Shown one piece after another: positions 18,345-27,646 of a DNA stretch of 64,000 nt. The notes below the pieces were generated by a model. The model had not been told where the DNA came from. It saw only the letters and a program-made list of their open reading frames with translations, and ran no database searches. Within the stretch, counting starts at the first letter, position 1. Every line of letters starts with the position of its first letter. The stretch comes from Bin5 sp022821545 (GTDB lineage: Bacteria > Chloroflexota > Anaerolineae > Caldilineales > Caldilineaceae), in assembly GCA_963664085.2 (NCBI GenBank), contig CAXXLO010000002.1:3844001-3908000 (forward strand). The letters are read 5' to 3'. The position numbers and the translations under genes are program-made.

Positions 18345-19235
18345 TCAGTCCAGTTCCTCATGAAAACTCAGCTTAGCCTGTAGTGTTTCCTTCACCAGAG
18401 CAGCTAATCCCCAGCGCCGCTTTGTCAGGGCGTCCACGTGCCATGCCTGGTGCGTCGACCTCGCCGCCAGCCGGCGCCGTTGCGGGTCAGACAGATGCGG
18501 CTCGCTCGCCAATACGCCCAGTGGGGACAAGGCGCCGGCTACAGTCGCCGCCAATTCGGCGAATTCGCGCACTTCCCGTTTCGGCTCGGGGCCAGGGCTT
18601 TCCACGGCCTGAGCAAGAGCCGCCCCCAGTGGGAGAAGTGCGGAAAGCTGGTCCGACTCGACCAGGTACTTTGCCACAGGCAAGACCTGATCGAGCGTCG
18701 TCAGCACCAATCGGCCGTCAAGCTGAATGGCCAAGCTCAGGGCCTTGGCGAAACCAAGAGCGGCAGCCGTATGTTCCTTGCGGCGGATATGGAGAAAGCC
18801 GTCCACGCGAAAGGATTGGACCAAGGCCTCGCCGTCCCCGATCGCGAGGAATGTCTCCTGGGCCAGCCGGTTGTGGCCAAATGCCCGGTCAAGCTGGCCG
18901 CGCGACTCTTCCAACGCCGCCAGCTGTGCCTGCGCACGTCCGTAGCCCGCAGGATCGCCGGCGTCAGCAGCGCATTCAGTCGCACGGGCAAAGCGGCTCG
19001 CAGCGGAGTCCAACTCGCCCTCTTTGAGGAAGGCGGCCCCGTCCTCCAGCATGCGCTGCACTGCGTCTGACGGTAGCAGGGGATGCGGTCCGCCAGAGGT
19101 CGGCGATGCTATTTGTTTGTTCAACTGAGAATCGAATGTCAACTTAGTGAATTCTATCGAATCTGATGGAATTGGCCTATTCCGTTTGCAAGCGCGCGTT
19201 GAAGGGGCGTAGGGTCCAATAGCGCCCTTTTTCAC
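18345..19235 (-). CDS. TPR-like helical protein
   Basis: Unassigned 296-residue protein. Helical pairs with Ala/Leu spacing (DGAAFLKEGELDSAASRFARA, then GYGRAQAQLAALEES, then FGHNRLAQETFLAIGD) look like three or four tetratricopeptide-type repeats between residues 60 and 190. The first ~50 residues look disordered. The start is GTG at 19235, overlapping the ligA stop in a GTGA arrangement, which supports both the start and translational coupling. It may be an adaptor for the ligase or CpXC proteins encoded beside it, but nothing in the sequence proves this. Confidence 0.65.
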   Translation of the reverse strand: MKKGAIGPYAPSTRACKRNRPIPSDSIEFTKLTFDSQLNKQIASPTSGGPHPLLPSDAVQRMLEDGAAFLKEGELDSAASRFARATECAADAGDPAGYGRAQAQLAALEESRGQLDRAFGHNRLAQETFLAIGDGEALVQSFRVDGFLHIRRKEHTAAALGFAKALSLAIQLDGRLVLTTLDQVLPVAKYLVESDQLSALLPLGAALAQAVESPGPEPKREVREFAELAATVAGALSPLGVLASEPHLSDPQRRRLAARSTHQAWHVDALTKRRWGLAALVKETLQAKLSFHEELD

Positions 19236-21325
19236 TCTTTCAGTTCTACGGCTTGCAAGAGTTCCTGCTCGGACAGGATCGGTACGCTTAACTGGCGGGC
19301 TTTTTCCAGTTTGCTGCCGGCCTTTTCGCCGGCCAGAAGAAAGTCGGTCTTCGAACTGACGCTGCCGGTGACTTTCCCGCCGCCGGCCTCGATGCGCTCT
19401 TTGGCTGCGGCCCGGCTGAGCGTTGGGAGCGTGCCTGTAATCACGAAAGTCTTTCCCAAATAGGGCGAGACCGCCGCATCATCCCGCCGGTCCCGGTCCG
19501 GCATTGTCAGGTCGACACCCTGGTCGGCGAACGACTGTACCAGCGCCCGGTTGGGCTCCAGGCTAAAGTAGGAGACGATTGCCTCTGCGATCTTGGGACC
19601 AATTCCTTCGATCTCACTCAGCGTTTCCAAGTCCGCCGACATGAGGTCCTGGAGCGAATCAAAATTGGCCATCACCAGCTCCGCCACCACGGACCCGACG
19701 AAGCGAATCCCCAGTGCGGTCAAAAGGCGCGCAGCTCCGCGAGCCTTGCTCTCTTCGACAGCGCGTCGCAGGTTTTCAATCCGCTTTTCCCCGTAGCCTT
19801 CGATCTTTTCGATCTGTTCCCACGGCAGACGGTAAATGTCGGCAAGCGTACTAACTTGGCCCTCTTCAACGAACAGCTCCGCCTGTTTGGAACCGAAGCC
19901 AACAATGTCCATTGCGCCCCTGGACACGAAGTATTCCACCTTACGCACAAGCTGGTCCGGGCAGGCGTTATTGACGCAGTAGGTTGCCGCTTCTTCCGGG
20001 GGACGCTCCAGGCGTTCAGAGCAGGACGGGCACCCTTCAGGCATTTTCCAAGTCCGTTCGGCGCCGTCGCGAAGCTCCTTGATGGGGCGCAAAACCTTGG
20101 GAATGACATCACCGGCCCGCTTGACCAGGACGGTATCGCCGATCCTTATGTCCAACTCCTCGATGTAGTCGGCGTTGTGAAGCGTTGCGGCTTGGACGGT
20201 TACGCCGCCGATGGGCACCGGCTCCAGGACAGCGTTGGGTGTGACTGCGCCGGTGCGGCCTACTTTGACGCCGATATCCAGCAACCTGGTTGTCGCTTCC
20301 TCACCACCCGTTTTGAAGGCGACAGCCCAGCGAGGGTCCTTGCCTGTAAAGCCAAGCTGCTCCTGCTGGGCCAGCAGATCTACCTTGACGACCATGCCGT
20401 CGAGCTCGTACGGCAGTCTCGATCTGAGTTCGTTCCAGCTGCCGACGAACTGGACCAAGTCTTCCCACTCGTCGTCGCCGAAGCGTTTCGACTCGTCACA
20501 GACCGGGAAGCCATAGGTCCGCAGCCGTTTCAGTGATTCCCAGTGCGATGCGGGAGGATCTTCCGATCCGTCCTGGACAAAGATCTGATAGGTCCAGAGC
20601 TTCAGCGGGCGCCCGGCACTGATACTGCTGTCCAGCAAGCGAAGCGAGCCGGCAGCGAAATTACGAGGATTGGCGTAGGTCCGCTCGCCTTTACCAGCCT
20701 GCTCCCGATTGAATGAGAGAAAATCGTTCTCCTTGACATAGACTTCCCCGCGCAGGATCAGTCGCTGGGGGGGGCGGATTTCTCCATGACCATTTGCCGC
20801 CGGCACGGGAATCCGGAGAGGCAGCTGATGGACAGTTCGCAGATTGGGCGTAATGTCTTCCCCGACTTCCCCGTCGCCGCGCGTCGCGCCGAGGGTGAAT
20901 CGACCGTCGTCAAACTGCAGGACGACGGTCAGACCGTCAAATTTGGGTTCAACCACATAGCCGAGGCGGCTGTGTTCTTCCTCCGGGAGCAGACGCAGGA
21001 GGCGTTCACGCCAGCGGTGAAGGTCCTCCTCGCCGAAGGCGTTCGCCAAACTGAGAACAGGGACGTGGTGCCGCACTTTTGTGAAGCGGTCAGCGACGGT
21101 GCCGCCGACGCGAACGGTGGGACTGTTGGGGTCTCTCAGCTCGGGGCGCCGCTCTTCAAGCGATTGGAGCTCGCGAAACAGGGCGTCGAATTCGGCGTCG
21201 CTGATCTCAGGTTCGTCGAGGACGTAATAGCGGTACTGATGATGCGAAATGGCGTTCCGCAGTTTCTCAATCTTCGCGGCCAGGGGATCCATTGCGGGGG
21301 TGTCAATTCGTGAAGCTCTGGTCAT
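19232..21325 (-). CDS. ligA: NAD+-dependent DNA ligase
   Basis: Seals nicks in replication and repair using NAD+. The order is a Ia domain with HHQYRYYVLDEPEISDAEFD (28-47), adenylation domain with active-site lysine K128 in EPKFDG, OB fold, a four-cysteine zinc finger (CPSCSERL to CVNNACPDQ), helix-hairpin-helix repeats and a C-terminal BRCT domain beginning GKTFVITGTLPTLSR. At 697 residues it is full length. It starts in an ATGA overlap with the upstream SH3b-like gene and ends in a GTGA overlap with the TPR-like gene. It appears catalytically complete. Confidence 0.96.
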   Translation of the reverse strand: MTRASRIDTPAMDPLAAKIEKLRNAISHHQYRYYVLDEPEISDAEFDALFRELQSLEERRPELRDPNSPTVRVGGTVADRFTKVRHHVPVLSLANAFGEEDLHRWRERLLRLLPEEEHSRLGYVVEPKFDGLTVVLQFDDGRFTLGATRGDGEVGEDITPNLRTVHQLPLRIPVPAANGHGEIRPPQRLILRGEVYVKENDFLSFNREQAGKGERTYANPRNFAAGSLRLLDSSISAGRPLKLWTYQIFVQDGSEDPPASHWESLKRLRTYGFPVCDESKRFGDDEWEDLVQFVGSWNELRSRLPYELDGMVVKVDLLAQQEQLGFTGKDPRWAVAFKTGGEEATTRLLDIGVKVGRTGAVTPNAVLEPVPIGGVTVQAATLHNADYIEELDIRIGDTVLVKRAGDVIPKVLRPIKELRDGAERTWKMPEGCPSCSERLERPPEEAATYCVNNACPDQLVRKVEYFVSRGAMDIVGFGSKQAELFVEEGQVSTLADIYRLPWEQIEKIEGYGEKRIENLRRAVEESKARGAARLLTALGIRFVGSVVAELVMANFDSLQDLMSADLETLSEIEGIGPKIAEAIVSYFSLEPNRALVQSFADQGVDLTMPDRDRRDDAAVSPYLGKTFVITGTLPTLSRAAAKERIEAGGGKVTGSVSSKTDFLLAGEKAGSKLEKARQLSVPILSEQELLQAVELKE

Positions 21326-22398
21326 GGGACATCAACGACGAAGAATTCAGAGGCACTCCATCCGACCAGAGGGTTTCCTTCCTCGTCATTCATGCCGGTC
21401 ACTCGCATCCGGTACCACAGATAGCCGTCGCTCGGCACCGGGTATTCGGCGTGTTGAGAGTCAGGGTCGGCGTCCAAAACGACCATTGTCGTTCCCTCGG
21501 CAATAATTTCGACCAGATCGCCAGCAAGGCCCGGTTGAGCTCGCAGCTTTACGCCCTGGCCTTCAGTTTCACCGACAATAACGTTGGAATTTACAGGCAG
21601 CAACATGGGAGTGGGCGTGGGATCGGGACCGGGCGTGCTGGTTGGCGGCGCCGGCGTGGGTTCCTCGGCGACGACCTGTTGCACAGAAGGCTCGCTCGGC
21701 GCCTCCGAGTTACTTTCCTCCAACCCTGTCAACCGCGAAACGCCCAGCCACACAAGCGCTGCGAACAGGACCAGGGCAGTTCCGCCAAGGACCCAGACCG
21801 GCCCTGTCCGCCCAAGTTTCCGGGAGGGCGGGGGCGCGGCCGCGACCTCTGCGGCCGGCGTCTCATCGAAGAAGTCGTATTCGGTTTCCGGGCGGGACTC
21901 TTCCGTCGACCCGGGATCCGGCGCTATGTTCACCCAGTCGGTACCTGCATCCGAAGTATCCTGCGGGCCGACATCCTGTCGATCGAAGCCGCTTTCGAAA
22001 GTCTCATCCGGTTTCATCTCGTCGAATGCAGGCGCACCGGCAGAGAATTCGATTTCGGGCGGTTCGTGTATGGTTTCCGGTGACTCGTGCGGCTGAGCGG
22101 TCTCATAGGGTTCATCGGCCTCGCCGCCCGACGCGAAGACCGGCTCGTCAAAGTCCGTCTGGTCAGTGCCCAATTTATCAGTGCCCGACTCATCAGTGCC
22201 GGGTACATCAGATTCGGAGTCCAGCGGAGATTCCGGAACCGGTTCCACGGGATGGCCCGGCGCCGGGAGAGTAGCCGGGTTCGGGTTATCGTCCGGGCTT
22301 GATTCTGCCGGGTTTTGCGCGGGTTCCTCTGTATCCGACGAAAAGACCGGCTCGTCGAAATCAGTTTCGCTGTCCGGACGCCTGGTGTCATCAATCAC
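21322..22398 (-). CDS. Membrane-anchored protein with C-terminal SH3b-like domain
   Basis: Unassigned 358-residue protein. The first ~185 residues are acidic and disordered, with recurring DEPVFSS/DEPVFAS units. A single transmembrane helix (about 192-214, WVLGGTALVLFAALVWLGVS) is followed by a Pro/Thr linker and a final ~90-residue domain resembling bacterial SH3b (GVKLRAQPGLAGDLVEIIAEG), ending in WSASEFFVVDVP. Topology suggests a cytoplasmic acidic tail and an extracellular SH3b. The start is GTG, overlapping the polX stop as GTGA, and the stop overlaps ligA as ATGA. This tight placement between two DNA-repair-type genes is odd for a surface protein. Confidence 0.7.
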   Translation of the reverse strand: MIDDTRRPDSETDFDEPVFSSDTEEPAQNPAESSPDDNPNPATLPAPGHPVEPVPESPLDSESDVPGTDESGTDKLGTDQTDFDEPVFASGGEADEPYETAQPHESPETIHEPPEIEFSAGAPAFDEMKPDETFESGFDRQDVGPQDTSDAGTDWVNIAPDPGSTEESRPETEYDFFDETPAAEVAAAPPPSRKLGRTGPVWVLGGTALVLFAALVWLGVSRLTGLEESNSEAPSEPSVQQVVAEEPTPAPPTSTPGPDPTPTPMLLPVNSNVIVGETEGQGVKLRAQPGLAGDLVEIIAEGTTMVVLDADPDSQHAEYPVPSDGYLWYRMRVTGMNDEEGNPLVGWSASEFFVVDVP

Positions 22399-24230
22399 TT
22401 TAGGCCCCTCGCGGATTTGTTTCGCTTCAGCAGTGCAAGCATTTCATCCAAAGGCGTGGCATTGAGGATGTCTTGCGGGCGCAGCCAAGCCCGCCGAGCC
22501 GTGTGTACCCCGTAGCGCAAAAGGTCCAACTGGCCGATGCTGTGCGCGTCACTGTTAATGACAAGGGAACAGCCCAGGCTGGACGCCAGGCGCGCGTGCT
22601 CGGCGGAAAGGTCCAGCCTTTCGGGATTGGCGTTGATCTCGACTGCAGTCCCCGTGTCGGCACAGGCGCTCAGTATCTTTTCCAAGTCTATTTCCGAAGG
22701 GGAGCGGCGGCCCAAAAGCCTGCCGGTAGGGTGGCCCAGTATGTCAACAAAGGGGTTATGGACGGCCTTCAAGCAGCGATCCGTGATTCGCCGGCGGTCC
22801 TGCCGCAAGCCGCTGTGAATGCTGGCGACGACCACGTCCAGCGCGGCCAGGACGTCATCGGGCAGACCCAATTCGCCGTCGCCCAACACCTCGACCTCAG
22901 TGCCCTGTATGAGTCTGAAGTTGATACCCTTCGCGGCATAGGCGTCGTTGACGGCATCGATCTCACGACGCTGTTCAAGGAGCGCCTCAGCGTCAACGCC
23001 GCGGGTGACTCCCAGGCCAACGCTATGATCGGTAACCGCCCAGTACCGAAGGCCCCTGCTGCGGGCGGCTTCGGCCATCTCGGCGACGGAAGATTTCCCG
23101 TCGCTCCAGATTGTATGGCCGTGGATTTCGCCCTGTATGTCCCCTTGAGAAACCAGTCCGGGAAGCGAGCCGTTCAGGGCAGCTTCCATTTCGCCGCCGC
23201 CTTCACGCAGCTCCGGCGGCACCCACTGCAATCCGACGAACTCGTACAGCGACTCTTCACTGTCGAAGAAGCGTTGCACAGCGCCCACCGCCGAGTCAGT
23301 GAGGGACCCATTGCCGGAGACGGGCCTCGCCGCCAAGGCGTCGAGCCCGTTTTCGCCCAACTGCCAGCCCATGTCCTGCGCTCTCTCGTCGAGGGCAGCC
23401 AAATGGTCAGGGCTGCCGGTTGCGCGGCAAAGGGCCGTTCCCCAATGACTTTTCTCCACCACTTTCAGAGTGGCCGGGGGCCCATCGACGAGCGACACGG
23501 TCACCGCGTCCGGGCGGCATTGAACGACGTCCGCCACTTGCGGTAGATTCATGAACGCCTGCAGCGTCTGTTCGGCGAGGCCGGATACAGCCAGTAGTTT
23601 TATTTCGCCGGTTGTCTCGCGCCAACGACGCAAGCTTCCGACGACCGAGATACGCTCGACAACGCCTTCGCCACACACTGCTTGCAACTCGGTCAATAGG
23701 CCTTCCGCAAGCGGCCGAGAACTGCCTATCGGGGTTCTATCATCAGACTGGCTGCTGAGCAGCTCGATACTCTTCAGGATGCGCTTTTCGGTCTTGGCTC
23801 CAAAGCCCTTGAGGCCCCTTAATTTACCTTCCTCGGCATACTTTTTCAGCGTTTCAACAGTGGTTATGTCCAACTCCTGCCAGAGGCGGCGGACAGTCTT
23901 GGGACCCACATCGGGCACCTTCAACATCGCCACAACGCCTGCGGGCACCTGCCCGGCGAGCTCATCAAAGTACGGCAGCGAGCCGGTGTCGAGGAGTGTC
24001 TGAATTTTTTCGGCTATCGCTTCCCCGACCCTGGGAAGATCCCGAAGAGCGCCAGCGGAGGCAACTTCATTGATGTCCTGTTCGAGTCCATCGATGGTCC
24101 GCGCCGCATTGGTATAGGCGAGCACGACAAAACGGCTCTCACCCAGAATCTGCAACAGGTCGGCGGTGGCCTTGAAAACGGCGGCCACCTGCTTGTTGGT
24201 CATCCGGGGTCGTTTCGTAGCTTCGACCAC
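22395..24230 (-). CDS. polX: PolX-like protein: inactive polymerase X region plus PHP domain
   Basis: Bacterial PolX layout of 611 residues: N-terminal helix-hairpin-helix region (about 10-160), Pol beta-like palm (about 170-320) and C-terminal PHP phosphoesterase (about 365-600). In active family members the palm has GSLRR...GDIDLL and a third Asp in VDLRVV. Here these read GSLRRWRETTGEIKLL (198-213) and ATLKVV (253-258), so all three metal-binding aspartates are gone. The PHP metal motifs remain: GEIHGHTIWSDG, VTDHSVGLG, VASIHSG, GHPTG and NSDAHS. It is probably a nuclease or phosphoesterase rather than a polymerase. The start is GTG at 24230, with AGGGG 9 bases upstream. ATG at 24203 is an alternative. 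Confidence 0.88.
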   Translation of the reverse strand: MVEATKRPRMTNKQVAAVFKATADLLQILGESRFVVLAYTNAARTIDGLEQDINEVASAGALRDLPRVGEAIAEKIQTLLDTGSLPYFDELAGQVPAGVVAMLKVPDVGPKTVRRLWQELDITTVETLKKYAEEGKLRGLKGFGAKTEKRILKSIELLSSQSDDRTPIGSSRPLAEGLLTELQAVCGEGVVERISVVGSLRRWRETTGEIKLLAVSGLAEQTLQAFMNLPQVADVVQCRPDAVTVSLVDGPPATLKVVEKSHWGTALCRATGSPDHLAALDERAQDMGWQLGENGLDALAARPVSGNGSLTDSAVGAVQRFFDSEESLYEFVGLQWVPPELREGGGEMEAALNGSLPGLVSQGDIQGEIHGHTIWSDGKSSVAEMAEAARSRGLRYWAVTDHSVGLGVTRGVDAEALLEQRREIDAVNDAYAAKGINFRLIQGTEVEVLGDGELGLPDDVLAALDVVVASIHSGLRQDRRRITDRCLKAVHNPFVDILGHPTGRLLGRRSPSEIDLEKILSACADTGTAVEINANPERLDLSAEHARLASSLGCSLVINSDAHSIGQLDLLRYGVHTARRAWLRPQDILNATPLDEMLALLKRNKSARGLK

Positions 24231-24292
24231 TGTCTCAGCCCCCTGAAGAAGTCGTAGGGAATCGTATCGAAAGTCGCAACATTCAGGTTACA

Positions 24293-24328
24293 CTGATCAT
24301 CTGGATCAGCGCAAATGAATTATATAAT
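24293..24328 (+). promoter_or_regulatory. Inverted repeat and -10-like TATAAT in divergent spacer
   Basis: CTGATC-ATCTG-GATCAG (24293-24309) is a perfect 6-bp inverted repeat, followed 13 bp later by TATAAT (24323-24328). The -35 position falls inside the repeat and has no good match, which would suit an activator- or repressor-controlled promoter for the ATPase gene at 24494. Confidence 0.35.
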
Positions 24329-24493
24329 ACACCCAGCCAGGAAGCTCCGTGTTGACGACGTTCGCACATTCCCGCCCTGGCTAGTAGAATGGCCGCAAGG
24401 CGGTCACCCCAGTTGAACTTACCCTTTGTCGTACCCGCAAACCAGGCGGCGCGCCGCTAATTCGAATTCAGAGCACCGCAGGGAGGAGGCGTC

Positions 24494-25717
24494 TTGGCTA
24501 CGATACGTTTGAGCAAAGTTTCCAAAGAGTTCGGGACACCAGGCGGGCTTGCTCGCGGCAGGGCCATTCCCTGGATGGGCAGGTCCGGCCCGGAGGCGCG
24601 TGAGGGGGAAGGCGATGGCGAGGAACTTGAAGGCGTTCAAGCGCTTGACCGGGTCGACCTGACGGTGCCCGACGGCCGCACAATGGCCGTCCTGGGGCCA
24701 TCCGGCTGCGGAAAGAGTACGCTCCTGCGGGTCATCTCCGGGCTGGAAGCCGACTACAGCGGTGACCTTTACTACGACGACCAAGACATGATTGACGTGC
24801 CGCCCAGAGATCGCTACATCGGCATGGTCTTTCAGAATTACGCGCTCTACCCCCACTTTGAGGGCCACGGCAATCTGTCCTTCTTTTTCCGGCTGCGCAA
24901 GGCTCCGGACGAGGAGACGGAGGAACGGATACGGGTCACTTCGGAAATCATGGGGATCGGCTTCAACTCGTTGCTGCAGCGCAAGCCCGGCACTCTGTCG
25001 GGAGGGCAGCAGCAGCGTGTGGCGATCGCAAGGGCTATCGTGCGCAGGCCGCGGGTCTTTCTGTTCGACGAGCCTCTTTCCAATCTGGACGCCAAATTGC
25101 GATCGCAGACACGGGTTGAAATCAAGCGGCTCCTGAACAGGTTCTCGATAACCGCACTCTACGTGACCCATGATCAGACCGAGGCCATGGCCCTGGGGGA
25201 TCTTGTGGCAGTGATGCGGGCAGGGCGGATCGAGCAGGTTGGTCCGTTCGAAAAGGTCCGACAACGGCCTGCCAACACGTTTGTCGCCGGGTTTCTGGGG
25301 ATTCCGCCGATGAGTCTGCTGCATGGGGCGGAGGTGGAGGAGGGCGGGATTGCCGCAGGCCAGGGGCTGCGGATCGTCCCGGCGGCTTCGCAGCTGCGAG
25401 CGCTCAGCTCCGGAGAGAAGGTGACTATCGGGATTCCGGTCGAATCAGCGAAGGTAGTGGTTGATGAAGGCGGGTCCGGGCCGGAGGCCGGTGAAGGGCC
25501 GCCGTCGCCAGCCAACCGGTTGCAGGCGACGGCCGAGTCTGTTGAACCGGACTACGGCAGGCAGGTCCAGTACGTCGGCTTTCGATCGGGCGGTCACAGC
25601 CTGGTGGGACAGGCAGACGTCCGGGAAAGGGTTGTCCCCGGCGAGCAGATTCTTGCCCAGTTTGACGAATCTGGATTTCACTTCTTTGACGACGAAAGCG
25701 GAGAGCGATTGGCCTGA
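24494..25717 (+). CDS. Sugar-type ABC transporter ATPase (UgpC/MalK family) with insertion
   Basis: Nucleotide-binding subunit of a CUT1-type importer for sugars or glycerol phosphate. It has Walker A GPSGCGKS (68-75), VFQNYALYPH, LSGGQQQRVAIARAI, LFDEPLSNLDAKLR and VTHDQTEAM. The C-terminus has an OB/TOBE-like region. About 33 extra residues (15-47, GTPGGLARG...EGEELEG-like, Gly/Glu-rich) interrupt the first beta sheet before Walker A, a place that is normally a short loop. TTG is the start, with GGGAGGAGG 4 bases upstream. No permease or binding protein is adjacent, so it probably serves distant permeases. Confidence 0.88.
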   Translation: MATIRLSKVSKEFGTPGGLARGRAIPWMGRSGPEAREGEGDGEELEGVQALDRVDLTVPDGRTMAVLGPSGCGKSTLLRVISGLEADYSGDLYYDDQDMIDVPPRDRYIGMVFQNYALYPHFEGHGNLSFFFRLRKAPDEETEERIRVTSEIMGIGFNSLLQRKPGTLSGGQQQRVAIARAIVRRPRVFLFDEPLSNLDAKLRSQTRVEIKRLLNRFSITALYVTHDQTEAMALGDLVAVMRAGRIEQVGPFEKVRQRPANTFVAGFLGIPPMSLLHGAEVEEGGIAAGQGLRIVPAASQLRALSSGEKVTIGIPVESAKVVVDEGGSGPEAGEGPPSPANRLQATAESVEPDYGRQVQYVGFRSGGHSLVGQADVRERVVPGEQILAQFDESGFHFFDDESGERLA

Positions 25718-25734
25718 GTTACGGCCCTGGACGC

Positions 25735-27594
25735 TCAATTGGCTTGCGGCACAGGGTCGGTGGCAGGCCCGGCGGCCTTGACGCGCATGTACTGGCTGGT
25801 GTACAGGTCATGGTAGAAGCCCTTCATCGCCAGGAGCTGCTCGTGTGAGCCCCGCTCGATAATGCGATGATCGTTGACGACCAACACTTCATCGGCGTTG
25901 CGAATCGTACTGAGCCGGTGGGCGATGACAAAGGCGGTGCGACCCTCCAGCAACCGCAAAAGGGCCTGCTGAAGATGAACTTCCGTACGCGTGTCCACGC
26001 TGCTGGTCGCTTCGTCGAGGATGAGAATGCGAGGATCGGCGAGGACGGCGCGGGCGATGGCAATGAGCTGGCGCTGTCCCTCGCTGAAGTTGTTCCCCTG
26101 CTCCGAGACCTGTGAATTGTAGCCCCCTGGAAGCAGTCGAATGAAACTGTCGGCGTTTGCAAGTTCCGCCGCGGCGACCACCTCTTCGTCGGTTGCGTCG
26201 AGGCGACCGTAGCGGATGTTTTCGCGCACCGTTCCGGAAAAGAGGAAGGTATCCTGCAGCACGATGCCCAACTGTTTGCGGAGCGAAGCCTGCTGAATGT
26301 CACGGATGTCGCGACCGTCGATGCGAATGCTGCCCTCGTCCACATCGTAGAAGCGGCTCAACAGACTGACAATCGTCGTTTTTCCGGCGCCGGTAGGGCC
26401 AACCAGAGCGATGGTGGCGCCGGGCCTGGCATGGAGACTGATGTTCTTCAAAACGGGTTCCGGCTCCGCATCATAGCTGAAGCTCACGTTGTCGAATTCC
26501 ACATCTCCCTTTATCTCTTCAAGGGGCGGCGCATCCGGCCTGTCGGTCACGGTGGGGTCCACATCCAAAGTCTGAAAGATGCGCTCGGCGCCAGCCAGTG
26601 CAGATTGCAACTGGTTATAGAGCATGGCGATGCCGCGCATGGGCCGGAAGAAGTTCATGATGTAGATGATGAAAGCCGCCAGAACGCCGACTTCCAGGAC
26701 CCCTCCAATCGCCAGCCAGCCACCCAGGAGGGCGGCCACAGCGATGGTGATGGTCATCATTGTTGTGAACATGGGACCGAGAGCGGCGGTGATGATGTCG
26801 GCGGTCATCCCGGCTTTACGGTACCTGGAATTCACTTCGTGGAAGGACGCATATACTTCCTTTTCGCGGGCGAAAGCCTGGACCACGCGCGCCCCGGCAA
26901 TGTTCTCCTCCATCACGGCGTTCAGTTCGCCGAGATTGTGCTGGACGGTGCGAAACGCGGCACGGCTGCGGCGGGTCACTTCGCCTGTGATGAGGAGCAT
27001 CAGCGGCATCAGGACGAGCATGGCCAGGGCAAGCTGCCAGTTGAGAAGAAACATGGCAACGAAAGTTCCCCCCAAGAGCAGGATATTCGAGGTAAACTCG
27101 ATCAGGCCATTGGAAAGCGTGCGGTTTATCGCCTCCGAGTCGTTGGTGATACGACTCATCAGATCGCCGACCTGGTTGCGGTCGTGAAATGCCATCGACA
27201 TTATCTGCAGATGGCTGAAGAGTCCGGCGCGAATGTCGGACACGAAGCGCTGGCCGAGGACGACCATGATCAGACCCTGCACGGCGGCGGTGGCGGCGGC
27301 GCCGAGATAGACGGCGATAATCTGAAACGCCAGGGTACGGAGTCCAACGGCGTTACCCGGCGCGATATACAGGTCTATGGCGCGACCAAGCAGCATCGGA
27401 CCGAAAAGCCTCAGTACGGTGCTGATGGTGACAAAGAAGGCAACGATGAGCAGCTGCAGGCGATAGGGCCGCAGGTAGGCGGCCATGCGGGCGAGCGTGC
27501 GGCGCGTGTTGCCGGCGGCTTCTCCGGTGAGCATGCCGCCGCCGCCAAAACCGAGGCGCATCTGTTGTCTTTGTGGTGTTCGAGATGCAGTCAT
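25735..27594 (-). CDS. ABC exporter half, consensus-site subunit
   Basis: Half-transporter of 619 residues: six membrane helices (about 45-325) then an ATPase domain. Walker A is GPTGAGKT (399-406) and Walker B LILDEATSSVD keeps the catalytic Glu (E528), but the signature is NFSEGQ (502-507) instead of LSGGQ. The upstream partner shows the complementary defects, the pattern of heterodimeric exporters such as TM287/288 and LmrCD. Those pump drugs or lipids out of the cell. The N-terminal ~30 residues are an unstructured Gly-rich leader. The stop is 17 bp from the convergent ATPase gene. Confidence 0.9.
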   Translation of the reverse strand: MTASRTPQRQQMRLGFGGGGMLTGEAAGNTRRTLARMAAYLRPYRLQLLIVAFFVTISTVLRLFGPMLLGRAIDLYIAPGNAVGLRTLAFQIIAVYLGAAATAAVQGLIMVVLGQRFVSDIRAGLFSHLQIMSMAFHDRNQVGDLMSRITNDSEAINRTLSNGLIEFTSNILLLGGTFVAMFLLNWQLALAMLVLMPLMLLITGEVTRRSRAAFRTVQHNLGELNAVMEENIAGARVVQAFAREKEVYASFHEVNSRYRKAGMTADIITAALGPMFTTMMTITIAVAALLGGWLAIGGVLEVGVLAAFIIYIMNFFRPMRGIAMLYNQLQSALAGAERIFQTLDVDPTVTDRPDAPPLEEIKGDVEFDNVSFSYDAEPEPVLKNISLHARPGATIALVGPTGAGKTTIVSLLSRFYDVDEGSIRIDGRDIRDIQQASLRKQLGIVLQDTFLFSGTVRENIRYGRLDATDEEVVAAAELANADSFIRLLPGGYNSQVSEQGNNFSEGQRQLIAIARAVLADPRILILDEATSSVDTRTEVHLQQALLRLLEGRTAFVIAHRLSTIRNADEVLVVNDHRIIERGSHEQLLAMKGFYHDLYTSQYMRVKAAGPATDPVPQAN

Positions 27595-27646
27595 GGGAAT
27601 CCGAGTTGCGAAATTCAGCTGGACGGGCGGTCAGCTTTCGCCGGGC

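Noticed and set aside
24231..24493. tRNA or other structured RNA in the spacer
   Set aside because: No cloverleaf pairing or conserved T-loop could be drawn. Only the short inverted repeat and a -10 box are visible.
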